Assembly: GCA_942491735.1 (NCBI GenBank)
Contig: CALOCN010000014.1
Coordinates: 2,852,001 to 2,916,000, forward strand
Direction: 5' to 3'
DNA: 64,000 nucleotides
From: CALOCN01 sp942491735
GTDB taxonomy: Bacteria; Eisenbacteria; RBG-16-71-46; JABDJR01
The stretch's first letter is position 1; each line of letters begins with the position of its first letter. Below, in pieces: positions 27,439 to 36,311 of this stretch. The notes beneath the pieces are model-generated. The model had not been told where the DNA came from. It did not search any database and saw nothing but the letters and a program-made list of their open reading frames with translations. Position numbers and translations under genes: made by a program.

Positions 27439-27930
27439 TCAGGGGTCTTCGTCGTCCCGGAACATGCCGTCGAGCGCGAGCCGGATCGTGCCGTAGTCGA
27501 AGCCCCGTCGCAGCAGAAAGCCCTGGGCCTTGGCCCGGGCCTCTTCGGGAGGACGGCCGGCCAGTCCGCGCACCTTGGGACGCAGCGCACGGCGCGCCGC
27601 CTCCACCGGGTCTTCGGCTTCCCCCAGGTCGGCGAGCACCGATTCGATGATGGGGGCCGTGATCCCCTTGCCCCGCAGCTCCACTTCAAGGGCGCGACGG
27701 CCCCGGGGACGCGTACGCTGGCGCGAGGCCACGAAGGCCCGGGCATAGGCCGCGTCGTCGATCAGCCCGACCGACTCGAGCCGATCGAGCACCGACTCCG
27801 CCACCGCCTCTTCGATGCCCTTGGTCCGCAACCGATCGGCCAGCTCACGCCGGCTGCGCATGCGACGCTCCAGGGCGGTGAGACAGACCTCTCGTGCCTT
27901 CTCGGCCGGGTCCCGCTCCGCCGCCTTCAC
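27439..27930 (-). CDS. recX: RecA regulator RecX
   Basis: 163 residues from the GTG at 27930; this start is preferred because GGAGG sits 5-6 bases upstream, whereas the ATG at 27942 lies at the very foot of a strong hairpin without its own ribosome binding site. The chain has the RecX three-helix repeats: CLTALERRMRSRRELADRLR, VLDRLESVGLIDDAAYARAF, and RGRRALEVELRGKGI. RecX binds RecA filaments and restrains strand exchange. It is 79 bp downstream of recA and separated from it by a hairpin terminator, so expression probably depends on read-through, as in E. coli. Confidence 0.92.
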   Translation of the reverse strand: MKAAERDPAEKAREVCLTALERRMRSRRELADRLRTKGIEEAVAESVLDRLESVGLIDDAAYARAFVASRQRTRPRGRRALEVELRGKGITAPIIESVLADLGEAEDPVEAARRALRPKVRGLAGRPPEEARAKAQGFLLRRGFDYGTIRLALDGMFRDDEDP

Positions 27931-27944
27931 GCGTTCCTCCATAC

Positions 27945-27977
27945 GGAAAGGCGAGCCCGTCGTGGGCTCGCCTTTCC
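27945..27977 (-). terminator. recA-recX intergenic terminator/attenuator hairpin
   Basis: GGAAAGGCGAGCCC (27945-27958) and GGGCTCGCCTTTCC (27964-27977) form a perfect 14-bp stem with a 5-base loop. On the minus strand it comes 32 bases after the recA stop and its 3' arm ends in TTTCC. It probably limits transcription into recX; in E. coli a comparable terminator sits between recA and recX. Confidence 0.75.
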
Positions 27978-28009
27978 CGAAGACCTGCGACCGGGGCGAC
28001 CCGGCTGCA

Positions 28010-29131
28010 TCATGCCTTGGCCTTGACCCGGCGTCCGTTCTCCTTGGACTCGGCGTCCGGGGTTTCGGACTGGGCCTCCGCGGCCGGGGGATCCATTCCG
28101 GGGACCGCGGGCAACCCGAGATCCTCGCGGAGTTTGGCCTCGATCCCGGACACGATCTCCGGATGCTCCTTGAAGAAGGTCCGCGCGTTCTCACGCCCCT
28201 GACCCAGTCGCTCGCTTCCGTACGAGAACCAGGTTCCGGACTTCTCCACGATACCCTCGGCCACCGCGTGATCCAGGATCTCGCCGGTGCGGGAGATCCC
28301 TTCGTCGTAGTAGATGTCGAACTCCACCACCTTGAACGGCGCCGCGACCTTGTTCTTGGCCACCTTGACCTTCACGCGGTTCCCCACGATCTGATCCCGA
28401 TCCTTGATGCTGGCGATCCGGCGGATGTCCAGACGCACCGAGGAGTAGAACTTCAGCGCGTTGCCGCCGGTCGTGGTCTCCGGATTGCCGAACATCACCC
28501 CGATCTTCATGCGGAGCTGGTTGATGAAGATGACGCAGGTGTTGGACTTGGCCACGCTTCCGGTGAGCTTGCGCAGGGCCTGGCTCATGAGCCGGGCCTG
28601 GAGTCCCATGTGGCTGTCCCCCATCTCGCCTTCGATCTCGGCCTTGGGAACCAGCGCGGCCACCGAGTCGATGACCATGACGTCGATGGCGCCGGATCGG
28701 ACCAGCTGCTCGGCGATCTCCAACGCTTCTTCACCGGTGTCCGGCTGCGAGACGTGAAGATTGTCGAGGTCCACGCCGATGATGCTGGCGAACTCGGCCG
28801 GGAAGGCGTGCTCCGCGTCGATGAACACCGCCGCCCCACCCAGGCGTTGGGCATTGCGAATGATGGTCAGGGCCAATGTCGTCTTGCCGCTGGCTTCCGG
28901 TCCGTAGATCTCGACGATACGGCCCCGGGGCACCCCGCCGATTCCCAGTGCGTGATCCAGACCCAGGGACCCCGTGGGGATGGCCGGAATGCGCACCGCG
29001 CGCTCCGAGCCCAGCTTGATGATGGAACCCTTGCCGAACTGTTTTTCGATCTGTCCGACCGCCAGTTCCAACGCCTTCTGCTTGTCCTTGCTGATCGGAG
29101 ACGTGCCGCCTTCTTGGGCCGCTTTGCTCAT
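28010..29131 (-). CDS. recA: recombinase RecA
   Basis: 373 residues. Walker A GPEASGKT is at about 77-84, IDAEHAFPAEFASIIGVDLD (about 98-117), Walker B VMVIDSVAAL, loop L1 EGEMGDSHMGLQARLMSQAL, and loop L2 near FGNPETTTGGNALKFYSSVR; the C-terminal domain ends in an acidic/lysine tail (ESKENGRRVKAKA). RecA forms filaments on single-stranded DNA for strand exchange and triggers LexA cleavage. It has its own promoter with an operator-like repeat and AAGGAG 8 bases before the ATG. The cassette gene tebC ends only 112 bp upstream with no terminator visible between. Confidence 0.98.
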   Translation of the reverse strand: MSKAAQEGGTSPISKDKQKALELAVGQIEKQFGKGSIIKLGSERAVRIPAIPTGSLGLDHALGIGGVPRGRIVEIYGPEASGKTTLALTIIRNAQRLGGAAVFIDAEHAFPAEFASIIGVDLDNLHVSQPDTGEEALEIAEQLVRSGAIDVMVIDSVAALVPKAEIEGEMGDSHMGLQARLMSQALRKLTGSVAKSNTCVIFINQLRMKIGVMFGNPETTTGGNALKFYSSVRLDIRRIASIKDRDQIVGNRVKVKVAKNKVAAPFKVVEFDIYYDEGISRTGEILDHAVAEGIVEKSGTWFSYGSERLGQGRENARTFFKEHPEIVSGIEAKLREDLGLPAVPGMDPPAAEAQSETPDAESKENGRRVKAKA

Positions 29132-29170
29132 GTCATGTGCTCCTTGACGGGCAGTTTTTCAGGCGGGGAA

Positions 29171-29184
29171 GTCGTGTGTACGAC
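29171..29184. promoter_or_regulatory. operator-like inverted repeat in the recA leader (candidate LexA box)
   Basis: GTCGT-GTGT-ACGAC has perfect 5-bp arms around a 4-base centre, 11 bases downstream of the recA -10 and so at or just past the likely transcription start. It does not match the classical E. coli or Bacillus LexA boxes; LexA motifs vary between phyla. Confidence 0.45.
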
Positions 29185-29195
29185 GGGGGATACTC

Positions 29196-29225
29196 AATGT
29201 ACGCGCGGGGACGAAGCGGTGTCAA
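29196..29225 (-). promoter_or_regulatory. recA promoter
   Basis: On the minus strand a consensus -35 TTGACA (29225-29220) is followed after 18 bp by TACATT (29201-29196; 4 of 6 -10 matches). The -35 begins 18 bp past the tebC stop codon, so recA kept its own promoter next to the cassette. Confidence 0.7.
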
Positions 29226-29243
29226 CCGGCTGGACACGCTCTG

Positions 29244-29666
29244 CTAGCGATAGGGCTGGAGGGCGCGAACGAGGGTCTCGGGGACCGGCACCGCGACCAT
29301 CCCCTCCCCTTCCCGCCGCATGCAGGCCACGCCCTGTTCCCCCCGCGCGATCAGGGTCTCGCCGGGCTCGTCCAGGCGCCAGTAGGTGAAGGCGAGCCGC
29401 AGGGTGGTCTGGGCCAGATCGGCCAGTTGCATCCGGATCTCGACGGTGTCGAAGGCCCGGAGCTCGGCCAGGTAGTCACACACGACCCGGGTGGTCACCA
29501 TGGCCAGACCGGACTCCAGCTCGGTGAGGACCCCCGGGGCGTGCTCCCTCAGGAAAAGTTCGCGACACCGACCTTGCCAGCGGACATGGTTGGCGTAGTA
29601 GACGTTTCCGACCAGGTTCGTTTCTTCGAACCCCACGATGTGCCGGTAGGCATAGGTCTCCGGCAT
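29244..29666 (-). CDS. tebC: enediyne-type hotdog thioesterase (TEBC, CalE7/SgcE10-like)
   Basis: 140 residues, the standard length. The N-terminus reads YAYRHIVGFEETNLVGNVYY (residues 5-24), then ANHVRWQGRCRELFLREHAP, the hallmark of the dedicated enediyne thioesterases: instead of the acidic residue of ordinary 4HBT enzymes, Asn17 and the Arg of QGRCRE serve catalysis. It releases the nascent polyene from the ACP of the partner PKS; in vitro the family yields a conjugated C15 polyene or methyl-ketone relatives. The start shares one base with the pksE stop (TGATG). It is the last gene of the five-gene cassette, upstream of recA. Confidence 0.92.
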   Translation of the reverse strand: MPETYAYRHIVGFEETNLVGNVYYANHVRWQGRCRELFLREHAPGVLTELESGLAMVTTRVVCDYLAELRAFDTVEIRMQLADLAQTTLRLAFTYWRLDEPGETLIARGEQGVACMRREGEGMVAVPVPETLVRALQPYR

Positions 29667-32600
29667 CAGGAAGCGCCCGACCCACCCACTCCGGCCTCGG
29701 GAAGACAGACGCTGACGCTCATGGGGTGACCCGGTCCCGGGGTGACGTAGGTCGCGAGACGTCGGTCCCCCGCGCGGAAGGTCATCCACCCGTCCTCGGC
29801 GCGGTCCAGGAAAAGAATGGGGGCTGCCGGCGAGGCCCCGGACTTCTTGAGGCATTCCATCACGCTCCAGATCCGGGCCGCGGTGGACGCCATGGGTTCG
29901 CCGCTCTCGCGGGTCAGCGTCTCCACCAGGGACCAGCGATCCTGACCGAGCGCGGCCCGCAGCGCATCCGGACGGGGAGGCACCAACTCGACGTCGCAGC
30001 CGATGGCGCCGGGTGCGGTCACGGCGAGGGTGAATCCGTTGGCGTGACTCACCGAGACCGATCCCTCGGCCGGTTCCGGCTTGCCGTCGGGACGACGGGA
30101 GACCCGCGGGGCTCCGATCCGTTCCAGGGCATGCGCGCCACGCTCGCGGGGTTCCCCCCCCGAAGCCACGGTGAGTCGCAGGACACGACTCTCCAACAGG
30201 GCGGAAACACGTCGCTCCAGGTACGGCCCCCACAGGGACGCGGGCCATGTGCTGGACGGTGTCACCGGTTCCAGAACGCGGAGCTCCAACCCTTCCCAAT
30301 GCTCCACCACCCGGTCCTCGTCGTCGAACAGGGTGGCGTCGTAGACAAAACGATCCGTCTCCCGAACGCGTTCGTGGGCCACGACCCGCACGCCGTCGGC
30401 GCCCGGCCCCCGGGTCACCCGCTCCACCGCCGAGGGGAGGACCGAGGCGTGGGGAATACAGGCCTGGATGGCATGGAGCAACGCGTCCCGCGCTCCGGGA
30501 TCGGCGAGCAACAGGTCTCCCGGAAGATAGGGTCCGAACCAGGGACTCTCTCCCGGGGGTTCCAGACGGGCCACACAGGACGCGGCCTCCAGGTGGCGAT
30601 AGCCCGCCACGCGACGGAAACGGCCCTGATGGAAGAGCAGGGCGCCGTAGAGATCGCGCTGCGGGTCCAGCTCAACGTCCTCGTCCCGGGCGGCCGGCGC
30701 GGACAGGGACGGGACACTCGCCGGCTCCAGGTGACAGACCGCCTCGAAATGGTCCACCCCGAATCCGGTGGTCCCGGCCCGCAGGACCGCACGAACCCGG
30801 TCCGGTTGGTCCCAGAGAACCGCGACCCGCACCGGGGTTGGTTCCTCACCCACCACGATGGGCCGGCGGAAACGCACCCCGGAGAACCCGGAGGGGGTGC
30901 GCCCGGTCAACGCCCGCGTCGCCTGCGCCATCGCCTCCAGACCCATGACCGCGGGAAAGACCCGCTCTCCCCGGAAGCGGTGATCGTCCAGGTAGGGGTC
31001 GGCATCGACCGAGAGATCCGCGTCGGCAACCAGTTCCACGCCCGGGATGTGGACCCGCGGACGTTCGAGGAAACGATGCACCGGTAGCGGATCCCCGGCG
31101 AAATCCAGGGTGGAGGCGCTACCCAGACGACCGGCCACCACCACCGAAGCGGCCGGACGCGGCTGGGCCATCAGGGCAAGGAGACGGGACACGCCGGTTT
31201 CGATGGGAATGGCGGTGATACCCATCCGGGCGAGGGCTTCCATGCGTCCCAGGCGCTCCCCCATCCCGGCGCCGGACCACACCGAGTACTCGACGACCTG
31301 GGCGCGGCAGTCCGGATAGCGTTCCCGGAAGCGGGCAACGGCATCGACCAGCCACTCGTTGGCCAGACCGTAGTGTGCTTCGCCGGCCAGCCCGCTGCGC
31401 GCGATGACCGACCCCAGGGCAACCAACAGCCGCAACCGCCGCGGATCCACCGCATCCAGGAGGTGCTTGAGGCCGTCCACCTTGGGAGCGAGGGCCTCGG
31501 CCACGTCCTCCCGGGATAGATCCGCAACCAGACGGGGGCGGTTCACCCCGGCTCCATGCAACAGGGCGCTCACCGGACCCAGCACCGGGGTCGCAGCAGC
31601 AATCGCCTGCCGGACCTCCTCGGCCCGGGTGACGTCGGCCACGCGATAGTCGAATCGTACGGATCGGGTACGCAACCGCTCCAGGTTCGCAGCCAGTTCG
31701 GAATCATCGTCCGGATCCGAACGCCCCAGTAGCAACAGGGCACAGCCGGTCTCCCGGGCCAGGGCCAATGCGCATTCGGCCGCGATGCCCTTGCCACCGC
31801 CGGTGACCAGCAGGACATCCTGGTCGGTCAATGGGGACGGCGGCGTCCCCGGGACCTCCTCCGGCACCACGCGGATGGCAGGTTCGGTGCGCGTTCCGTC
31901 CGCGGCCAGGCAGGAGGCAACGAAGGCATCCCCGGCGGCGATTTCCCCGGCGACCTGCAGCTCCAGATCCGCGATCCCGGGGTCCACGGTCAGGATCCGG
32001 GTGCGACAACCGGTCTCCAGATGCAGGGATCGAACGAAACCGCCCCCAAGCTCGCGCTCCTGGATCAGGGTCAGGGTCCCGTCGGGGTGCTCCCGCATCG
32101 AGCGGGCGGCGGCCAACAGATGATCGACCGACTCCATGGATCGCGTGGCGCCCAGGACGACCAGCACGCCGTTCCCCGGCAGCGCCGCGTCGGCAAGCGC
32201 CCGCACCCAGGGATGGTCCCCGGGGCCAAGTACCTGCCAGGTTCCGGACGGTTCCGCGGTCACGGGACCACGCGGGACGGGCACCTGCGTCACCTGGAAA
32301 CAACGGACCCAACTGGAGACGCCGGGGGCCAAACCGGGATCCGGCCGCGCCTGGCCGTCCGCGGTCTCCGCGAGATGGGCCAGGGCCTCCCCCAGTTCGG
32401 CCACGGTGGCCCCCGAGAACTCGGTGGGAGCGGCCGGCGACGGCAGCCCGAGCGCCTTCATGGCGTCCGCGACCAACTGCCCCACCACGATGGAGTTGAG
32501 GTTCAGATCCCCCAGCAGACGATGCCCGTCCTCGATGGAAGCGACCGGCAGCTCCGCCTTGCGCGCCACCAGTTCCCGCACCAGTTCCAGGGGACTCGCG

Positions 32601-35383
32601 GCGGTGAGGGCCGGGGACGAGGTTTCCTCGGGGCGAGCCACGGCCCGCGTCGCGACCGCCCCCGCTCCGGAGGAGGGGGCCGACTCGCACGGGTTGGCCA
32701 GGAACACTCTCGGGCGCTGCGGGTCCATGGGCCGCACGAAACGATCCTCGGTCAACGCCTCGATCGCCACCGGGGCGCCCAGAACGTAGGCGGCACCGGC
32801 GACATGCAGCAGACCGCGCAACGATCCGGATCCGGCATCCAGGGCCAGGACCGGAATCGCCACCGCTTCCTCGGCGAGTCGGGTGAGGGTCTCCCCCGGT
32901 CCAACCTCGATGAGGAGATCGCTCTCGCCGGCCAGGGCGGACAGCGCCTCCTCGAAACGAACCGGCGAGATCACCTGCTCGCAGAGCAACGAGGCCAGGT
33001 CCGTGGTGGAGGTCAGGGCACATCCGGTGACGGTGGAGATGACGGTCCGCTGGAGGGAATCCGGGTCCAGGGTCTCGAGATGCGCACGCAGGGACGGGAC
33101 GCACGCGGCAACCAGGGGGGAGTGGAAGGCGTGGGAGACCGGGAGCCGGCCCCCCCTCACGCCCATGCCCTGGGCGCGGCGCAGGACAAGATCGATTTCC
33201 CCTTCCGTACCCGAAACCACCGTGCGCAGTCGACCGTTGAGGCCGGCTACCACCACGCCGGTTCCCTCGATCAACGCCAACGCGCCGGCGCGATCGGTCC
33301 CCAGGCCCGCCATGGCTCCGGTCGCATCCCCGAGCTCTGCCATGGCGCGTCCGCGCGCCCGCGCCAGGTCGATCAGGGCGTCCGGGGCATAGGCGCCGGC
33401 CCATGCCAACGCGGTCAACTCACCCAGGGAGTGGCCCACTCCGGCCTCCGCCTCGATGCCCAGGCGGTCCAGCACGAGAAGCCCGGCCAGCGACGCGGTG
33501 CAGATGGCCGGTTGCGCCACGTCCGTCGCCACCCCGTCGCCGTCGGCGGGCAATCCGGCCCGGGCGTACAACGCATTCAGCACCGGAAAGCGACGCCGCC
33601 ACAACCCTCCGCCCAGATGCGCCGGGGAGCCCTGACCGGTGAAGAGGAAGCCGATGCGTGGCGCGGTCCCCGCCTTGGCCAGGAACACGCCCGCATCCGG
33701 ATCCACATGGGAGGTCCCACCCTCCTGCGCCACCTCGGCCAGGTTCTCCAGTGCGTCGGCCAGTTTCCCGGGGGTGTTGCCCACCACGGCGCCACGCACC
33801 GCGCCTGCGCCACGCGTCGAGGCCAAGTGCGCGGCCAGATCCCCGAGCTCGGCAAAGGACAGGGTGTGGGTGAATCGGGCGAGATCCCGGGCGCGTTGCG
33901 CCAACGCGGTGTGGGTGTCGTCGCTGAGAACCAGCAACTCCGCATCCGGCGTCGCAACCAGGAAACGCGGATCCATGGCTCCGGCATCCGAGCCGGTTGG
34001 AGCCGCCTCCAGGGTCACATGGGTGTTGATGCCGCCGAATCCCATCGCACTGACCCCGGCCCGCGGGGCAGGGACGTTCCAGGCCTCGGGATGGGCCAGG
34101 ACACGCAGGGGACTCGCCGGATCCTGGAGCAAGGCATGGGGGGTGTCGCATCCGGTCATGGGGGGCAACGTGCGATGGTGCAGTGCCTGCACCGCCTTGA
34201 TCAGACCGGCCGCGCCGGCCGCCGCCTTGGTGTGACCGATGTTCGCCTTCACGGAGCCCACCGCGGCCGGGTGATCCGAGGATCCATGGGCCCGCGCCAG
34301 GACCTGAAGTTCGGTGGCGTCCCCTACCTCGGTGCCGGTTCCGTGTCCTTCGAAATACTGCACCGTCTCCGCGCCGTACCCGGCCCGTCGATACGCGCGA
34401 TCGAGTGCCAGCAGTTGTCCTTCCACCTCCGGGCGGGTGATCCCACCACTTCCATCCGAGGAGACACCCCAGCCCTTGAGCACCGCGTAGACCCGACGGC
34501 CCTGGGCCAACGCGTCCTCGGCGCGCATGAGCACCAACATGCCGCATCCCTCGCCCGGCCAGAACCCGGCCGAGCGCGCGTCATACACCCGCATGGTTTC
34601 GGGAGCCAGCGCCCCGACCGCGGCGAATCCGACCAGCTCGAACGGGTCCAGACTCAGGTCCACCCCCCCGGTCACCGCCACGTCGAGGTCCCCGTCCACC
34701 AGCTGCGATGCGGCCTGGGTCACCGCCAGCAACGACGCGGCGCAGGCCCCGTCCACGATGTAACCGCCCCCCCCGAAGTCGAACACGTTGCAGATCCGAC
34801 CGGCGATGGTATTGGCGAGTCCACCGGCCAGGGTCTCCTCGGTCACTTCGGGAAAAGGGTGCTTGTAGGACGGTTCCATGGCGGCAAGGAACTCGCGACG
34901 GGCCGGTTCATCCCAGCCGGCGTCGACGAGGGAGGCCTCGACCACGCGTCGCACATAGGGCCAGCGCAGCCGCATGACGTTGGCGCGGGAGAACTCCCCG
35001 GTCAGGGTGTTGCCGAGTACCACCCCGGTGCTACGACGATCGAGCCCGTCGCCGGCCGGAAACCCCGCATCGGACAGGGCTTCCGCGGCGACATCCAGGG
35101 CGAGCCAGTGGGCCAGGTCCGCGGAGCGGTACTGGCTCCCCGAAACCCGGTGAGCCACCCGGTCGAAGCTCCACCCCTCCAGCACCGCGGCATGCTCCAG
35201 ATAGGTCGTGTCCGGGACCGCGCGGTCCTCGGAACGATAGTCGGCCAGATCCAGACGCTCCCTGGGAATGCGACGGAAAGCGCGACGGCGGGCCAGGACG
35301 GTTTCCCACAGGGCCCGCGGGGAGTCCGCGTCGGGATACCGGCAGGCCATGCCGACCACGGCGATATCGGTACGGCGGGTCAT
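29666..35383 (-). CDS. pksE: iterative type I enediyne polyketide synthase (PKSE): KS-AT-ACP-KR-DH-PPTase
   Basis: 1905 residues, typical for PKSE. KS about 5-455 with Cys214 in IVDGACAASLLAV, His347 (EGHGTGTE) and His384 (NIGHTK); LDPFELVGFAAVGALAPETM is characteristic of the enediyne clade. AT about 575-850 with Ser652 (GHSLGE). ACP about 930-1005 with the atypical LGDLNLNSIVVGQ, Ser964 being the phosphopantetheine site. KR about 1185-1420 with GGGKGIAAE and Ser1325, Tyr1338, Asn1342. DH about 1460-1645 with HRFRGERVFP (His1468) and DALLHAIQ (Asp1633). The C-terminal PPTase (about 1735-1895) has SVSVSHANG, GCDVE and WSVMECLKK. All catalytic residues sought are present. It should load itself and build a linear polyene precursor iteratively. 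Confidence 0.94.
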   Translation of the reverse strand: MTRRTDIAVVGMACRYPDADSPRALWETVLARRRAFRRIPRERLDLADYRSEDRAVPDTTYLEHAAVLEGWSFDRVAHRVSGSQYRSADLAHWLALDVAAEALSDAGFPAGDGLDRRSTGVVLGNTLTGEFSRANVMRLRWPYVRRVVEASLVDAGWDEPARREFLAAMEPSYKHPFPEVTEETLAGGLANTIAGRICNVFDFGGGGYIVDGACAASLLAVTQAASQLVDGDLDVAVTGGVDLSLDPFELVGFAAVGALAPETMRVYDARSAGFWPGEGCGMLVLMRAEDALAQGRRVYAVLKGWGVSSDGSGGITRPEVEGQLLALDRAYRRAGYGAETVQYFEGHGTGTEVGDATELQVLARAHGSSDHPAAVGSVKANIGHTKAAAGAAGLIKAVQALHHRTLPPMTGCDTPHALLQDPASPLRVLAHPEAWNVPAPRAGVSAMGFGGINTHVTLEAAPTGSDAGAMDPRFLVATPDAELLVLSDDTHTALAQRARDLARFTHTLSFAELGDLAAHLASTRGAGAVRGAVVGNTPGKLADALENLAEVAQEGGTSHVDPDAGVFLAKAGTAPRIGFLFTGQGSPAHLGGGLWRRRFPVLNALYARAGLPADGDGVATDVAQPAICTASLAGLLVLDRLGIEAEAGVGHSLGELTALAWAGAYAPDALIDLARARGRAMAELGDATGAMAGLGTDRAGALALIEGTGVVVAGLNGRLRTVVSGTEGEIDLVLRRAQGMGVRGGRLPVSHAFHSPLVAACVPSLRAHLETLDPDSLQRTVISTVTGCALTSTTDLASLLCEQVISPVRFEEALSALAGESDLLIEVGPGETLTRLAEEAVAIPVLALDAGSGSLRGLLHVAGAAYVLGAPVAIEALTEDRFVRPMDPQRPRVFLANPCESAPSSGAGAVATRAVARPEETSSPALTAASPLELVRELVARKAELPVASIEDGHRLLGDLNLNSIVVGQLVADAMKALGLPSPAAPTEFSGATVAELGEALAHLAETADGQARPDPGLAPGVSSWVRCFQVTQVPVPRGPVTAEPSGTWQVLGPGDHPWVRALADAALPGNGVLVVLGATRSMESVDHLLAAARSMREHPDGTLTLIQERELGGGFVRSLHLETGCRTRILTVDPGIADLELQVAGEIAAGDAFVASCLAADGTRTEPAIRVVPEEVPGTPPSPLTDQDVLLVTGGGKGIAAECALALARETGCALLLLGRSDPDDDSELAANLERLRTRSVRFDYRVADVTRAEEVRQAIAAATPVLGPVSALLHGAGVNRPRLVADLSREDVAEALAPKVDGLKHLLDAVDPRRLRLLVALGSVIARSGLAGEAHYGLANEWLVDAVARFRERYPDCRAQVVEYSVWSGAGMGERLGRMEALARMGITAIPIETGVSRLLALMAQPRPAASVVVAGRLGSASTLDFAGDPLPVHRFLERPRVHIPGVELVADADLSVDADPYLDDHRFRGERVFPAVMGLEAMAQATRALTGRTPSGFSGVRFRRPIVVGEEPTPVRVAVLWDQPDRVRAVLRAGTTGFGVDHFEAVCHLEPASVPSLSAPAARDEDVELDPQRDLYGALLFHQGRFRRVAGYRHLEAASCVARLEPPGESPWFGPYLPGDLLLADPGARDALLHAIQACIPHASVLPSAVERVTRGPGADGVRVVAHERVRETDRFVYDATLFDDEDRVVEHWEGLELRVLEPVTPSSTWPASLWGPYLERRVSALLESRVLRLTVASGGEPRERGAHALERIGAPRVSRRPDGKPEPAEGSVSVSHANGFTLAVTAPGAIGCDVELVPPRPDALRAALGQDRWSLVETLTRESGEPMASTAARIWSVMECLKKSGASPAAPILFLDRAEDGWMTFRAGDRRLATYVTPGPGHPMSVSVCLPEAGVGGSGAS

Positions 35384-36309
35384 GAACGGGGACGCCCCAC
35401 CGCCGACGCTCCCAGCGGAACCCGGCTCTCCACCCGCACCCGGGAGCGGGCATAGAGGAACGCCCCGCGTACGACACAGACCACGCTCAGCGCGAAGAAG
35501 AGACCGAACACGACATGGAGCAGGATGAGCACGTTGTAGACCAGGGCGACCGAGCCGCCGAACAGCATCTGCTCGCGGGTCCCGGAAGGGGTAGTGGCCG
35601 GGTCGGTCACCATGTAGAAGGTGAAGAGGATGAACGCCACTCCCGTCATGGGGAGCAGGGCGGGGGCAACCGGGGACCCCATGAGCCAGCTGCGCACGAC
35701 GGCCTGCAACGCGAACACGGTGAGCCAGGTGGCAATAAGCGGCCACCGGCGGGTGAACCGCGCGTTGAGGAACGAACCGGTAACCACGATGAACGCGGGA
35801 AGAATCCAGTTGGTCCAGCCGTGCAGGTTCTCGGTGAACATGTACGGGGGCGCGATGCCCACCCAGGGAAACAACAACAGGGTCACCGTGATGCCGAAGT
35901 TGGATGGGTTCAGCACATGCCGTGACCCGTTACCCACCGCCACCCGGATCAGGGTCTTGGATCCGATGGCCACCGCGGTCGCGAACATGATGGGGAGAAT
36001 CCGGTCGTTGGCATAGAGCAGCATGGAGACGGCGAGGGCCGAGATGTGCGCCGAGAGCAGGAAATGCACCAACGCGCCGAGGCTGCCCGCGAAACGTGGC
36101 GAACGACCCTGCTGACGGGCGGTCATCCACTCGATGAGGAGCTCCAGCGTGTACGCGGTGGCCAGGGCGGCCACGGGTTGGGCCAGGGACTGCTCGAACC
36201 CCAGGAAGGCATGCCCCACCACGTTGAACGCGGTCAGGGCCAGGGCGAATCGACGCAGCCCACCGAGGCGATCCGACTGGTACCAACGATCGGGAGTGGT
36301 GGTGCTCAT
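35380..36309 (-). CDS. unbU: enediyne cassette membrane protein UnbU (NqrB/RnfD-like)
   Basis: 309 residues with about 8-9 transmembrane helices. The NqrB/RnfD-like motifs RHVLNPSNFGITVTLLLFPW (about 129-148) and FYMVTDPATTPSGTREQ (about 232-248) identify the UnbU family, one of three conserved proteins of unknown chemistry in every classical enediyne warhead cassette. The resemblance to ion-translocating redox subunits suggests membrane redox or flavin binding, but this is unproven. The stop overlaps the pksE start (ATGA), and the start lies 2 bases from the unbV stop. The relation to UnbU, not RnfD, is supported by context: no other rnf/nqr genes are nearby. Confidence 0.88.
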   Translation of the reverse strand: MSTTTPDRWYQSDRLGGLRRFALALTAFNVVGHAFLGFEQSLAQPVAALATAYTLELLIEWMTARQQGRSPRFAGSLGALVHFLLSAHISALAVSMLLYANDRILPIMFATAVAIGSKTLIRVAVGNGSRHVLNPSNFGITVTLLLFPWVGIAPPYMFTENLHGWTNWILPAFIVVTGSFLNARFTRRWPLIATWLTVFALQAVVRSWLMGSPVAPALLPMTGVAFILFTFYMVTDPATTPSGTREQMLFGGSVALVYNVLILLHVVFGLFFALSVVCVVRGAFLYARSRVRVESRVPLGASAVGRPRS

Positions 36310-36311
36310 GG

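Noticed and set aside
29666..35383. Polyunsaturated fatty acid synthase or modular PKS
   Set aside because: Single ACP in a LNSI context, fused C-terminal PPTase, enediyne-type KS motifs, and the flanking UnbL/V/U and TEBC genes fit PKSE instead.
35380..36309. RnfD/NqrB subunit of a redox pump
   Set aside because: Motifs are similar, but no other rnf/nqr gene is present and the gene is embedded in the enediyne cassette at the UnbU position with UnbU length.
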